Below, piece after piece: positions 33,162 to 45,770 of a stretch of 64,000 bases of DNA. Location: assembly GCA_015847255.1 (NCBI GenBank), contig JADLZK010002630.1, forward strand, positions 1 through 64,000. The letters are read 5' to 3'. Every line of letters starts with the position of its first letter. Positions within the stretch are counted from its first letter, which is position 1. This stretch comes from Hyparrhenia diplandra (Eukaryota > Streptophyta > Magnoliopsida > Poales > Poaceae). Position numbers and translations under genes: made by a program. Below the pieces are notes generated by a model. The model was not told the origin of the DNA, made no database searches, and worked only from the letters and a program-made list of their open reading frames with translations.

Positions 33162-35862
33162 ATGGCCGCGACCGCCATGATTAGGATCACCACTTTACGT
33201 TGCCGCCACGACCCGCTCTCCTCCCTTCCCCGCGCCACGTCGGCCGCCCGCTCCTGCACGCTTCCTCTTCTCCTCCATGCCGCCGATGCAGACTGCTTGC
33301 TCATCTATCACTCTCCATTCTTCTTGCTGCTCCCCTTCCTGACCCTCCGTCTTCACACCGGGTCCGGGTCCGCCCAACAGCAGCATTGAAGCGCGTCCCT
33401 GGCAGCAACACCGGCCAGCTTCATGGGTCCAGCCGACAATGGCGCCACCACGCTTCCGCGATCGTCATCGTCGTCCGACCTTCGCCGCAGCCTGATCATC
33501 CCCAACTCCACTTCTGGCACCGGCGGAGACGCCAGTAGTGCTTCCTCAGGACTGCTGCCCGCCGTGAGAAGACGCTTCTTTTCACCTTTAAAATCTATAT
33601 ATTTTCCTCTCTTCTAGAATTCAACACGATGCGTGGTTGCAGTTTCTTGGGGTGGCGCATCTGCTTGTGTCGCTGGGCATTGTGTTCGCCACCGACAAGT
33701 TCCTCGAGCAGGCATTCGTCGCCGCGTCCATCAAGTTCCCAAGCGCCGTCTTCGGCATGTTCTGTGTCTTCTCCGTGCTAGTCGTCTTGGACACATTCGT
33801 GCCTGCTCTCGCCAAGGCGTTCATGGGCTTCTTTGAGCCTGCCACGATGTTCATCCACAGGTGGCTACCCTTGTTCTATGTCCCGACACTGGTCGTGCTG
33901 CCGCTCGCCGTCAGGGATGTCCCAGCGGCTTCAGGAATCAAGATTTTTGCAATCACTTGTATGTATTACTCTCGATGATCACTTTTTTTTTCTGTCATTG
34001 TTTCTCTTCACAAAGAATTTGATTTTTTTCCCTATGTATGTAATAAAATGATGGAACGACTTAACTTGAAATGTGACAGTATGACTCGATCACATTTCCG
34101 AAACGAACCAGTTCATTTTGAAAAGGTAGATTTCATTAGGTCCGTGCAAGACTCGTTGATTCAGTTTTTCCTTGCAGTCCAATTTTTCATTTCAAAACAT
34201 TAAACTGTTTTGATTTTGCCCACTTTTTTCAGTTGGTGGCTGGTTTGCTACCCTCGCGGTTGCAGGATATGCAGTGTTAGCTGTGAGAAAACTTGTGAAG
34301 ACAGAGCTTATTAAAGATGCAGAGCCCATGAGCAAGCCATCACCATTTTCTACATTGGAAATCTGGGCGTGGGCTGCTATATTCGTTGCATCATTTGGTG
34401 TTGCATATTTCAATCCCACGGCACTTGGTACCACAGCAAGAACATGCCTTCCTTTCCTGCTTGCTGCTAATGTGCTGGGATACATGGTTGGTTCTGGGTA
34501 ATATGCTTATATAAACCCGATCAATAGGAACCAAAGTATGCAAACAGTTTATTCAATTTTCTCTGACGATCTGGGCATTTTCAGGTTACCATCTGGTGTC
34601 AAGAAAGTGTTACAACCAATCATCTCCTGCGCACTTTCTGCAGATTTGGCGGCAGCGGCATATGGGTACCTCTCCGGGTCTGGACTTGATGTTGTGCTAG
34701 GTTCATAAGCTATAAATCCAGTCCTACAATTATATCACAGTTTTTTTTAGTTTCAGAAGAGTTGCCTTCAAAGCATTAGCGCTGGAATAACATAGAACAT
34801 ACGCATGATATCACTGTACTCTCAGAAAAAAAGTGGTTGTCCAGGTGATTACTTGACAAAGGCGCCCTATAACCCTGGAGCCGGTGACGTACTAATGGGT
34901 TTCCTTGGGTCTGTGATCATATCATTTGCATTCTCAATGTTCAAACAGAGAAAGGTACTACTGCACATGGTTATCTTGTGACATCACTTCGGTTAAGCTC
35001 TGTTCCGCTGCAAGTGCCTTTTATCTGATCGTCAACTTGTCCATGCTCCTGAGCCCTGATTTCAGCTTGTAAAGAGGCACGCAGCAGAGATTTTCACATC
35101 AATTGCCATTACATCGACATTCTCTCTGTACTCAACTGCTGTCATAGGGCGCCTGATTGGTCTAGAGCCATCATTAACCATATCAATATTGCCAAGGTGT
35201 ATAACTGTGGCGCTGGCTTTGAGCATAGTATCTTTCTTTGAAGGTAAGTCTCGGTAGTCCATCCTCCTGTGAATTTGATTGTGTTCCATCCATAGTAGAG
35301 ACGAGGAGAGTGGGTTATCGTGATATCCCTAGCTTGTATTCACAGGCAAGTTAACCATAGGTCAATTGCTTGACCTAAACATGTAGTGATTGACTCAATC
35401 CTTAGTATTAAATCTTCCCGCTGTGTCTTTGCAGTAATTTACTGAGGAGTACTGATGGTTCATGGTTTCTTCTGGCTCAGGTGTAAACTCTACACTAACT
35501 GCTGCCGTGGTTGTCCTTACTGGGCTCATTGGCGCGAATTTTGTGCAAGCAGCTATGGATAAACTTGGCCTGAACGATCCCATCGCCAGAGGAATAGGCA
35601 CAGCTTCCAGGTAATTTGGTGCATATAATGTCGTTCTGCGTCATTTGGTAATTCTTCATTTGTGAGCATGATTATGCCCTGTCTGAAAGTAATCTTGCTT
35701 GGTTGATGTAGTGCTCATGGACTGGGGACAGCAGCACTGTCAGCCAAGGAACCTGAAGCACTCCCTTTCTGCGCCATTGCTTATGGCCTCACGGGAATTT
35801 TTGGCTCGCTGATTTGCTCGGTTCCAGCAGTGAGGCAAAGCTTGGTATTCATAGCTGGTTAA
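33162..35862 (+). CDS. PLGG1: Plastidal glycolate/glycerate translocator, copy 1
   Basis: A chloroplast inner-envelope carrier that exchanges glycolate for glycerate in photorespiration, a fusion of bacterial LrgA- and LrgB-like parts. Exons: 33162-33563, 33643-33958, 34233-34497, 34585-34700, 34845-34954, 35066-35243, 35481-35610 and 35712-35862. Exons 2-8 join in one open frame and encode repeated hydrophobic segments, including SIKFPSAVFGMFCVFSVLVV (LrgA part), VASFGVAYFNPTALGTTA, and the LrgB-like end IARGIGTAS-SAHGLGTAALSAKEPEA, ending FIAG*. Exon 1 should encode the transit peptide. Relative to copy 2 it shifts frame near 33260 and again near 33400, leaving a TGA at 33387. Either the transit peptide is rewritten or bases are wrong. 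Everything after exon 1 looks functional. Confidence 0.9.
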
Positions 35863-36463
35863 GAGCAGGTCACAATGATTTGAATTTGAGGATTTGATTC
35901 TTTAGACAAAAGAAGTCGGTTTCCTTGTAAAAGAAGCCATGCTCAGAAGATGAGGAAACAACGCCCCACTTTCTGCGTCAGGATGTATTTTGTAGAGGCT
36001 TGAAAAAAAAAAGGTGAATAATTCTGTAATCAGGATGTCACTGAAATGCTACATTTTTTTTTTGAGACAAAATACTATACTGAAATAAAGGTGTCGACAA
36101 TCAAAAATGATTAGGAGGGTGAAGAGGACTTTTAGATGATGATCTAGCTCACAAAACAATCACGATTATTGTTTTTGAACGTCGCATGGGAGTTTGGGAA
36201 TTAAAAAAGAAGGAAAAGGTGGCATCCAGCCCTGCTGAACTGACGTTCAAAAAAGCCTTCCCCTGCTGCGGTGGGCTGCCCTGCGTCCGGCGCCCTTCCC
36301 CGACGAAATCGGCTTGGCCTCCATGTGCCACCTGCTGCCCAATCGGCCTGGCCGGTTTTCCTGCCTGGCCGACTCGCTGTACTATCTCGAGCCCGACAAA
36401 ACTGACCTGGCCGGTTTGGGATCTGGACTGGACAATTTTACTGATGGTGGATTGTTTATTTCA
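35863..36463. other. PLGG1 copy 1 downstream region
   Basis: The start matches the DNA after copy 2 (the GAGCAG..GATTTGATTCT..AGACAAAAGAA block and the TTCTGTAATCAGGATGT block), so the duplication extends past the 3' UTR to about 36080. The rest is unassigned. Confidence 0.5.
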
Positions 36464-38200
36464 CTAGTATAATGCCCGTGCTAAGCTAACGCTACGGTTT
36501 TGCTTTTAAAAACTCTTAGTTTAAACCAGATATAAGAAGGTATTGTATCGTTTTTGTTAGATAAATCACCTAAGTTAAAATATTGGTACTTTGTATTTCG
36601 ATAAAATATAAACATATAAGTTACATTGTAGCTAACTTCTTAATCAAAAATTGGATACCTTCAGGGGATGTTGTCTCAACATTCTTTTCTGAATTTCGTC
36701 AAGATGTCACCCATGTTAGTAATAAGTAATGAAAAGGAGAGATTAAAAATAAAAACCATCTAGTTCCAACTGATGATGGCTTACCTTGAGGCTTATTATA
36801 ATGAGGTAACACCATTAATACATCATATCCAGCACGCATCATATGTTTATCCTTATGTATTTGCGGCGTTTGCACGACATCTTCGTTGACCTTTACTCTT
36901 CCTGCTTCCATAGTAATGGTCTGCGAAATTCAATATATAATATCAATTTAAATATCCGATTCGTTCATTATGTATGCAATCATCCACACGGTCAAAATAT
37001 GATAGGAGATTTGTGTTGCTCGAGAGTTTGTTCTGTACGTCATCGTCATGCGCACGCTTCCGCTTCTTGTCTTCGCTACTTTCTTGATGGAATATTATTC
37101 CGACATCATCTTTGGTTTAAACATCTATATCAATATAGCAACGCTTTAGTAAATTAGCATATAAATGTTTTATTTCAAACTTGATTTAAAAGTAGCATGA
37201 GGATGTTCTGCACTTTTGGCCCACCAGAAGTAGGCAATGCATCAGTACATGGACCTGTAGAGCTAGGAACATATCCATCATTTTTGTGTAGCCAATATGT
37301 GATATATTTGAATTCATTAGTGAGGTTCATCGCAAAGGAGGAAGTGGGTGAAATTATATAAAGGATCGGATATTTGTTACCTTTAGGCGAGGATGGCCCA
37401 AACTATTATTTCTCCCTTATTCGATGCACTTGATGAGCCTTGTTCCATCTCACCATGATTTGTTCCTACATTTATTTGTCAAACTCACTAATGTTGTTGT
37501 GACTTATAAATAGGACATCAAATATATATATTTAGTTATTGTACCTGATGTAGTCAAAGCACAAGAAGTGATATTGTTTCGTGATTCGGCCTTCTTCCTT
37601 TCTCGCACTAACGTTGGTACTCACGTTTCTTCCTCCTTGCCTCTTCCATTTGTTCGTTTTACATATCACCTCGACGATTTCTTGACCGCCGGGCCTCATC
37701 TACAGGTTTGAGTAACTAATAAGACACAACCAAAGTGGCATATATACCTATGAAAAACATACCTGAAATGTTGGTTATATTGCCTAGGGCTCCGCATCCA
37801 TCTCTCGGCGTAGACACTTTGTTACTGCATACGAAAATCAATATTTGTTATTGAATCACCATGATCTATAGAAAATTATTATGTCAGTCCTACCTGAATT
37901 TCTAGTTCAATTGCTAAAATATATGGATGTCTAATTTTAGCTAGCCTTCCACCTCTACAACCAACAATGCATACCTGATCTATCAATCACTTCATCGTCG
38001 ATTTAAACATCAATCAAACCCAAATTCATAAAGTAAACCATTAGAATATTTATCCGATTATCAGATATTCTATTCGCTCATGCAAAGTGTGTGTTTTATT
38101 AATCATGCATCTCCATCAGCAATCGAAAGCGCTAAAAACAATTATCGGGATCATGTAGAGGGTGAAAAGAAATTGATACAGAAGCCATAGGGCTTACGAG
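36464..38200 (-). mobile_element. Helitron-like element, copy A
   Basis: The minus-strand 3' end lies at 36464: CTAG, preceded by a hairpin with arms ACGG (36494-36497) and CCGT (36476-36479). The body is AT-rich. Its far end (about 37720-38195) is nearly identical to 40165-40630 of the second copy, starting at CATACCTGAAATGTTGG and ending near GGGCTTACGAG. The 5' boundary is placed where similarity between the copies ends, so it is approximate. No RepHel helicase is encoded. Confidence 0.5.
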
Positions 38201-38689
38201 CGCCCGTCGGCCGGTGCACCTCGTGAGTCGTCGGCACCCCCTCCTCCCATCACGGAAATGCGCATATAACAACGCGACATCGACGGCTCGGCGTCTACGA
38301 TGGCTTGAGCCGGCATTGGCGTGGATGTAGTTGCACCCGGGTCTCCCGTCCGGCCGCGCGCCCTGTGTCCTATCTCCGGTGTCATGAATGCTTGAAGCCC
38401 CTCAAACCCCCTACCTTCATGGATAGTTATGTTGCTTCCTGCTGCTAATCATCTGTCTTGTTGGATTATTGATTTGCGCCTAGCGAGCCATGCAATTGAC
38501 CATTACTTGAATTTTTGGCTTCTATTTTTCTATTTCAATTAATTCTAGATGAAATATTTGATGAGGTTCTATATTTCACAACTTGAGAACCTTGTCTCTT
38601 GAAGCATGTGCTACCAACATTATCACAAGTGATGTGCCTGAATTCAAGGCTATAGGGAGATTACTATATAAGTCTCCTAAATTGGGAAG

Positions 38690-38938
38690 CTTACTTTGGA
38701 GGATTTCAAGGTAGATTACATTAACGTAGCAACTCATATCGGCAGAACAAACGGAGAAATAGTGGATCAACAAAAAATGAGAGCGCTACCCCCTCTCTCC
38801 CTCCCCTCTCTCCCTTTTATAGAGGTTATACTCTTTATTGCCCAAGAGAAATGTTGGTATTTACAAATGGGCCTAATCTTTACATGTTGGACTCTTAATC
38901 CATACTATTGGTTCCCTATATACAACACCCCCAACATG
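38690..38938 (-). repeat. LTR-like fragment of a copia element
   Basis: The minus strand begins TGTTGGGGGTGTTGTATATA and contains AATAAAG and a TATA-like CTATAAAAGGGAGAG, an arrangement typical of short grass copia LTRs. No second LTR or target duplication was found and neighbouring coding remnants are not convincing. It could be a solo or truncated LTR. Confidence 0.35.
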
Positions 38939-39591
38939 TACCGTGTGTACACAAGCAAAGCTAAGGGACGCGAGTTAGCCGGGTCGTTGAGATTTGGCAC
39001 GCCAAAACGACTTCCTGTTCGGGTTGGTTTGGTGGCGGTTAGTTTAGGCGGCTGAAACAACCGAACAGGCAAACAGGCTCCACCTCCAACAGGTGGTGAG
39101 TTCTCTGGCATGTCTATCTTGTCGATCCTCGAGACCACGAGAAGATGTGCATCGTCATCAGTTGCGATGGATTGTGGAACCTAGCTTTCGGCGTTGACAC
39201 AACGATGGTCCTATGTGACATGCGCGAGTTATGCCTATGCCAAACAGCCAAAGTAAAGACTTGTGAAGTTCAAAAAATTTGCTAGAAGATAAAAAAAAAA
39301 AAGAACTTATCGCACTACCAAAGCACGCCTCAATATCACATATGTGGCCTATTGTAGATGAACAACATGTGGTAAAGAATATCATGCGGACACCGGCCAG
39401 GCAACCCATGTGGAGGCTGAAATTTAGGAAAGCATCTCCAAGAGTTTTTGCAAAATATACTTGGCAAAATTTGTGATTTGCCAAGTCACAAAATATATGT
39501 CAAGTGAAAAAAATAGTTGTTCTCCTATAGTTTTACAAATTTGACTTGGCAAAAAAGACAATACGCATGTCCAAGAGTTTTACAATTATAA

Positions 39592-40635
39592 GTATAATGC
39601 CCATGCTAACGCTACGGCTTGATTTTAGGGATGCTCATAAAAACAACCAAATGACGATATTTTTCATAGTTCAAATTCCACCCAATTATACATGACCATG
39701 TATATAATCCAAAAAAAACACTTATGAATAACAACACACAATAAAGTTATCTTGCCTCAACCATCTAATTTACAATCTACTTAACACCTTCTCCGCCACA
39801 ACGTCCACCTCGCTCCACACCGAGGTCGTCGCCGATCCACGCCAACTCCATTGACCGAAGCCAAGCGCCCTCGGCCGTCCTCGCCAAGCTTGTCCTCGTT
39901 TCGCCGCCCTTGAAACAAACAAAGATACAAGCCTTCAAGCGAATCATGTGTAGTCACTCTTGCACATCGAGACCAATTCAAGTAAATGCAGAAGCAAAGT
40001 TAGCAGCAGGATACCAATGGAAAGACACCTGAAGGGGCAGTCAACAACTCTAGTTATTCCATTCCAATGAAGGGACAGTCTAGATTACCTCACCTATAGG
40101 AGTTACAGAGGAGTATCACTGTTTAGGAGAGAATCAATAATTCATCGTCAGATTTAAACATCAATCAAACCCAAATTCATAAAACATACCTGAAATGTTG
40201 GTTATATTGCCTAGGGCTTCGCGTCCATCTCTCTGCGTAGACACTTTGTTACTGCATAAAAAAACAATATTTGTTATTGAATCACCATGATCTATAGAAA
40301 ATTATTATGTTAGTCCTACCTGAATTCCTAGTTCAATTGCTAAAATATATGGATGTCTAATTTTAGCTAGCCTTCCACCTCTACAACTAACGATGCACAC
40401 ATGATCTATCAATCACTTCATCGTCAGATTTTAAAGTCAATCAAACCCAAATTCATAAAGCAAACCATTAGAATATTTATCCGATTATAAGATATTCTAT
40501 TCACTCATGCAGTGTGTGTTTTATTAATCATCCATCTCCGTCAGCAATCAGAAAGCGCTAAAAAAAGAATTATCAAGATCATGCGGAGGGTGTAAAGAAA
40601 TCGATACAAGAGCCGTAGGGCTTACGAGTGCCCAT
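39592..40635 (-). mobile_element. Helitron-like element, copy B
   Basis: The right part (40165-40630) is a close copy of 37720-38195. The left end reads AGTATAATGCCCATGC followed by TAACGCTACGG, a decayed form of the 36464 terminus. It holds a GC-rich minus-strand insert (39781-39981) that could be a captured exon fragment but has no recognisable domain. Its boundary toward the PIF element at 40778 is approximate. Confidence 0.45.
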
Positions 40636-41302
40636 TCTATCTGGACTTAGTTCCGTTCCGCGACGCGGCAACAAGGTGGTCTGGACTGGAAGAGAACCTC
40701 GTGACGGCGCTTGCGCTCGCTGTTTGGCCAGGACTCGACACGCACGTGCAAGACTTGTTTGGCCTGGCGTTTTCTATGGGTGCGATTGGTTGCTCGAACC
40801 GACCCGTCCACTTCCCTATTTTTGGCACCTAGGCGTACGAGTCCCGTGTTTGGTTTCCCTTCCTGTATCCTTTCGGTGCTCCACACCGTTCCTCTCCCCT
40901 CCCTCATCCCGGTCGGCGAGGGAAGCTGGGGACGAGCTTCCCTCGCGAGCCCGGACGGCGCGGCCCCCTGCTCGAGCTTGGCGGGAGATCTGGCGGTGTT
41001 GGTGCCAACTCGCGCCGTCCCCCCGGATAAAGCGCGCGGCGCCGTGGCTAGGGTTACCGCCCTCACTCTTTCCCTCCACTTCTGCAGTGCGTTCCTCCTT
41101 CCCTCTCCTCACCGGTGCCTCGTTGGTGCTGCTCCTCCGCCGCCGCCATTTGGTGCTCGGGTGCTTGTGGTGGTATAGCTCGCCGTTCCCATCTTCCCCT
41201 CCCTCTCCGATTCAGGCGTTGTTTAGGTTTTCCCCTTTTGATTTTGTGATACTCTTGACCTGCTCGGCTCAGATCTATGTCGTTTTCATGCTTCCACACT
41301 TG

Positions 41303-41442
41303 ATTCGTGGCCGGATCTGTGATTTATGCTTACTTATGAGATGCATGTTGTCGATTCATGATGATTACTTTCATTCGTGGCCGCATCTGTGCTATATGCT
41401 TGCTTATGAGATGCATGCTTTGTCGATTAATGATGATTACTT
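41303..41442. repeat. 70-bp direct repeat, two units
   Basis: Two adjacent units (41303-41372, 41373-41442) share ATTCGTGGCCG-ATCTGTG, TTATGAGATGCATG and GATGATTACTTT. They sit in the leader of the PIF/Harbinger element before the transposase gene. Confidence 0.8.
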
Positions 41443-41714
41443 TGATTCCACCACTGAGCACAGTGCCTAGGTCGATGATTACATTTTTGTTCTATAGATT
41501 AGGCGCTGGAGGAGCAACTTTTGGTGTGGCAACCGCGTCTTCATGGTGTCTATGCAGTCTTCATATTCATCATTTACTTACAATTGCTTAGAGGTCTTGG
41601 TTCATTTGAGTGATCCATTGCTAATAGAGGTGCTGTCATTTCATTGCTATTGTTAGAAATGGACTTCGAAGCTAGGCACCGAGCTGCTGCTGCTGTGGTT
41701 GTTGCAGTGGTTGT

Positions 41715-42993
41715 ATGGTTTTCACTTGGTTTAGAAGAAGATTAGCTCAACCCATGCCTGTGACCTATGCACCTATGTCAACGAGGGAGCTGCAGAGGAT
41801 GAACAACCTTAATTACATGTACCACACTGATGATGTGCGTGCTGTTAACCTGCTTAGGATGAGGAGAGCCCCCTTTTTCCAACTGTGTGACCTATTTAGA
41901 GCTAGATCCTTGGTAACAGACTCAATCCATGCTACTGTTGAGGAACAAGTAGCTATGTTTTTGCTTGTGGTTGGCCACAATGAGAGGTTTAGGGTGATTG
42001 ATCTAAGTTTCAGGAGGTCTGGTGAGACTATAAGTAGGTTCTTCCACGCAGTATTGTATGCGGTTGGGGAGCTTAGGCATGAACTCATCGGGGGTCGGTG
42101 GCACCAATGTGCATCCTAAGATTGCCGCGAGCTCTAGGTGGTATCCCTATTTTAAGGTAGGTTCTTGGCATAATTCTCGACCTATTTGCGTCTCCATATG
42201 ATGCTGCTCCTTAATACAAATATGTTATCTTATTTAGGAATGTCTAGGGGCAATGGATGGGACTCATGTCCTAGCTAGAGTGCCCAAGAGGATGCAGGAA
42301 GCATTTAGAGGGAGGAAGCGAGCACCACCACGAGAATGTGTTGGCGGCGGTGGACTTTAGTTTGAGGTTCACATATGTGCTTCTTTGGGTGGGACGGTTC
42401 TGCCCATGATGCCCTAATCTTGTCAGATGCTCTTGAGAGGACAGATGGACTAAGAGTGCCTCCAGGTATAGTCCAAACCACCCACCCACCTAGTATTTCC
42501 CATCTGTAGTCACTGCATTTCTAAGCCTTGCCTATGTCCTCAAACTTGTAGGAAAATTCTTCCTTGTTGATCTTTGGCTATGCGGTCGGGCTCGGGTTCT
42601 TGCCTCCTTTTAGGGCCACAAGATACCACCTCGGGGAGTTTGGCAACAATGAGACCCTTTAACTATAAAGAACTGTTCAACCTTAGGCACTCCTCTCTTA
42701 GAACCACAGTAGAGAGAGCTTTTGGGGCTTTAAAGAACAGATTCAGGATCCTTGACAACAAACCTTTTCACCCTTACAAAACCCAAGTCAAGCTTGTTCT
42801 AGCTTGTTGTATCCTCCACAATTGGATACTTAGGACTGGTGAGGATGAGTTTTTCCCTTCTGAGGCCACCTGGGTGCCAAATGAAAATGATCCCACAGAA
42901 GACAATGTCCCTGACAATCTTTGCTTGGGTTGCACGAGGAGGAGGCATGGGCTCAGGCAATGTGGCGTAACGAGGGGGGCTCTGTTAAAGTAG
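41715..42993 (+). pseudogene. PIF/Harbinger transposase (DDE), frame broken
   Basis: A DDE endonuclease that cuts at the element ends. The N-terminal domain (41715 to about 42085) includes TRELQRMNNLNYMYHTDD and FRRSGETISRFFHAVL. Exon 1 ends at 42156; exon 2 (42238-42465) gives ECLGAMDGTHV, the first Asp, and, after frame changes, the GSAHDALILSDAL block with the second Asp. Exon 3 from 42552 gives the RTTVERAFGALKNRFRIL block with the Glu. The two introns obey GT-AG. Shifts occur near 42085 (a G run), 42335, 42390, 42580 and 42930. An active source copy probably exists elsewhere in the genome, or some shifts are sequencing errors. Confidence 0.88.
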
Positions 42994-43178
42994 GATTGAA
43001 TCATTTGAACCATTTCTTCTTTGTTTTTAAGTTGCTTGTGATGATGACATTTGAACAATTTATGAGACCTTAGGCACTATGCAATGATGTGACAATTATT
43101 TGGTTCATGTAATAAGTTACTTGCTTTGTTTACTCAGTTGTTGTTCATGCATTTTCTAGGATGCTTCTGTCCTTAGGA

Positions 43179-44267
43179 ATGGCTGGGATGGGTGACCATA
43201 TCCAGCAGATTGATGATGATGGCCTTTTAGGTGCCAATGGTGCACCGGTAGTGGATGTTGATGATGAGTTTGTTGCTCCTCAAGCTCCCCGCCAATGGCC
43301 TAATGCACTTTGGACACTGTTCGCCCGCTTTCATCCGAGGAGGTTGTATGACTTAGTTGTCAAGGGAGTGAAAACTGACAAGGGGTTCAAGGAGGTCCAT
43401 GTCAGGCAGGTTGCTGGCCTGGTATCTAAGTTTGTTGGGGTCAATGTGAGTGTAACCCAGATCCAGAACCACATGAGGAAGTGGAGGAAGCATTGGCAAA
43501 AGGTAGATAAGCTGAGGGAACTTAGAGGGGCTCTTTGGAATGATGATCTTAAGATGATAGTGCTTGATGAGGACCACCTGAATGGCCACACCAAGGTGTC
43601 TAAACCTTCTATCCCTTCCCTATTCTACATTCTGCCTTCCTTTGCTTTGCTGAGTCTAATGGTTACCCTCACTGACATGTTATAGGATCATCCCAATGAT
43701 GCTAAGTTCCTCAACACTCTAATAGAGAACTATGTTGAGATGGAGGCTATCTTTGGTGGTACCCTGGCAACTGGTAAGTATGCTATGGGTTCTACTGAAC
43801 CACTGGGAACTGACATGGGGCAGATAGACCTAGATCTTTGGAGGGGAGGTCTCGACATGCCCACAAGCCGTGGTGGGTCCGTCCATGCTAGTGTCAACAA
43901 GCCTGAGAACATTGCTGAGAGCTTAGTTCCTACAGAGGAGAGGGGTGGAAAAAGAAGGAAGATATCAAAGGAGGAGGCTGAGCTTATGTCTGGCATGGTG
44001 AATGCTGTGCAGGCTGTTGGAGAAGCTTTGAAGGCTCCACAGCATAATGAGGTCCACTCTGACCTCTACTCCTGTGTCATGGGCTGCCCTGGGTACACCC
44101 AGGAGGCACTCATGTTTGCTCTAGTCTACCTCCTGAAGAACAAGGCTGAGGGCCTTTGCTTTGTCCAGATGACTGAGGAGCATAGGATTCTGTGGCTTAG
44201 GACCTACCTATCCACTACCTACTTCCCTAGAGTCCATATGGGGCAAACCGACCGACCTATGCTATGA
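43179..44267 (+). CDS. Myb/SANT-like protein of the PIF/Harbinger element
   Basis: The second protein typical of PIF/Harbinger elements, thought to bind element DNA and help bring the transposase to the nucleus. Exon 1 runs from Met 43179 (an in-frame Met at 43161 is possible) to 43595; intron 43596-43685 is GT-AG and phase 0; exon 2 is 43686-44267. The N-terminal half holds the helix-rich trihelix-like domain with the Trp-spaced pattern ALWTLFARFHPRR and MRKWRKHWQKVDKLREL. A nuclear-localisation-like RGGKRRKISKEE lies near 43945. The C-terminal part is helical. The frame is fully open, unlike the transposase. Confidence 0.85.
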
Positions 44268-44871
44268 CCCACTTCTTTTGTTGTAGCACTAACCACCGAT
44301 AGTGCTAGGTTGGAGCCTGAACACTTGAGGCTCATATTTTTGTATAGCATAGGAGTCATTCATGGTGCTGTGCATGCTGCAAACTGTTGCCTGTGCATGC
44401 TGTTCAGCCTGGGAACTCTTTTATTTGGCCAAAGTTTGGCTATGATGCAACTGTGGACCTATTCCTGAGATTGGTAAACTCATGATGCACCTGTCAATTT
44501 ACTTAGCTTTGTTGGTAAACTTATGCTGCTGCACCTGTCTTGTTGATATTAACCTGCTATGTTTTCGCCGCCTTTGCCGTTGTCCTACAATGTCTTGGGC
44601 TGTGATGGCCTATCATGTCTGAACATTTTTTGAGGTGCTGTTGTTTTGGCCTGTGATGTCTGAACATTACTAAGGTGCTGTTGTTTTTTATTCGCCATGG
44701 AACTAAGCCTAGATGGGTCAGTAAACACAAGGTGTTCCTGCTCTAACTAGGCTTTGTGCATTGCGAAAGGAGATCACTTTGGCACCTATGATGCAATGTT
44801 CTGCTGACCCATCTCTCTAGATCAGCTACTGAGGCCTTATTTTTTGATTTCCCTCCTAGTCTGTCTCTTGC

Positions 44872-45470
44872 ATTGGCCTATGATGATGTATGTGTTAAAA
44901 ACTGAGGTGACATTTGAGTACTTGTACCTGTTATTTCATAGCAGTCATCAAGTGTCCTAGCATCATCCACAGGATTGCAACCATCTGGGCCTATGTCTAT
45001 TTTAGATGGCAACCTGTGGATGATCTAGAACACTCCATGGCTGTTATGAGTTTCTTCCATGTTCCCAGCCACCAATGATGATTCAAATGCCATACAAACC
45101 AGCTTCAGCTTCATTTGTTGCAGTGGTTTTGTGCATTCTGAGGCCTTCTTCGTGATTATGGCTTCTATTTTGTCCCTTTGTTTGGCCTATGATGATCTAT
45201 GTCTTAAAATCTGAGGTGGCCTATGTGTATTTGTTGTTGATGTTTCATTGTGCTCATCAAGTGCTCTACCATCATCAACAGGATTGCAACCATGTGGCCT
45301 AATGTCCTGTTAGGATGGCACCCTCGTTGATGATATAGAGCACTCCATGGGTGCTATGAGTTTGTTCCTTGTTGGCAGCCACCTATGATGATTGAATGGG
45401 TATGGAAACCATGGATCTCTGTTTTCTGGTTTTCTGCATTCTGAGGCCTACCTTCACTCAGTTCTCTGTC
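44872..45470. repeat. 308-bp imperfect tandem duplication
   Basis: Two units starting near 44872 and 45180 share TGGCCTATGATGAT, TCATCAAGTG, CAGGATTGCAACCAT and CACTCCATGG in the same order and spacing. The unit is non-coding and lies between the Myb-like gene and the third coding region of the PIF/Harbinger element. Confidence 0.7.
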
Positions 45471-45770
45471 TTTTATTTGTGGCCAGTGATGCAGCAAAAT
45501 GTGTTTTATTAATGACTACCTCATTAGGTTGATGGCCCATCGATGATGATCTTTGCAAGAAGTTTGATTTGTTCATCCCTTCGTTTGGTTGATGATCCAT
45601 GGGCCGAGGATCGCAAGAAGTGTTTGATTTATCGATTCCATTCCGTATCCGAGGCCATTTTTTTATGCTACCTCATGCCTACCTCATTTTTTTTTGATGA
45701 TAGACCTAGATGCTGGAGGTGATTTTGCATATGTTCTCATTACTTCTTCTTTGGTGTTGTGAAGGGAGTG

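Noticed and set aside
33637..33978. PLGG1 copy 1 as a single-exon gene starting in exon 2
   Set aside because: The apparent start is not an ATG and lies on a splice acceptor; the homologous copy shows eight exons.
39781..39981. Small Arg/Trp-rich minus-strand gene
   Set aside because: It lies in a Helitron-like copy, has no known domain and looks like a fragment at best.
41303..41442. CRISPR-like repeat or other arrays
   Set aside because: Repeats here are simple tandem duplications without spacers, and the DNA is plant nuclear.
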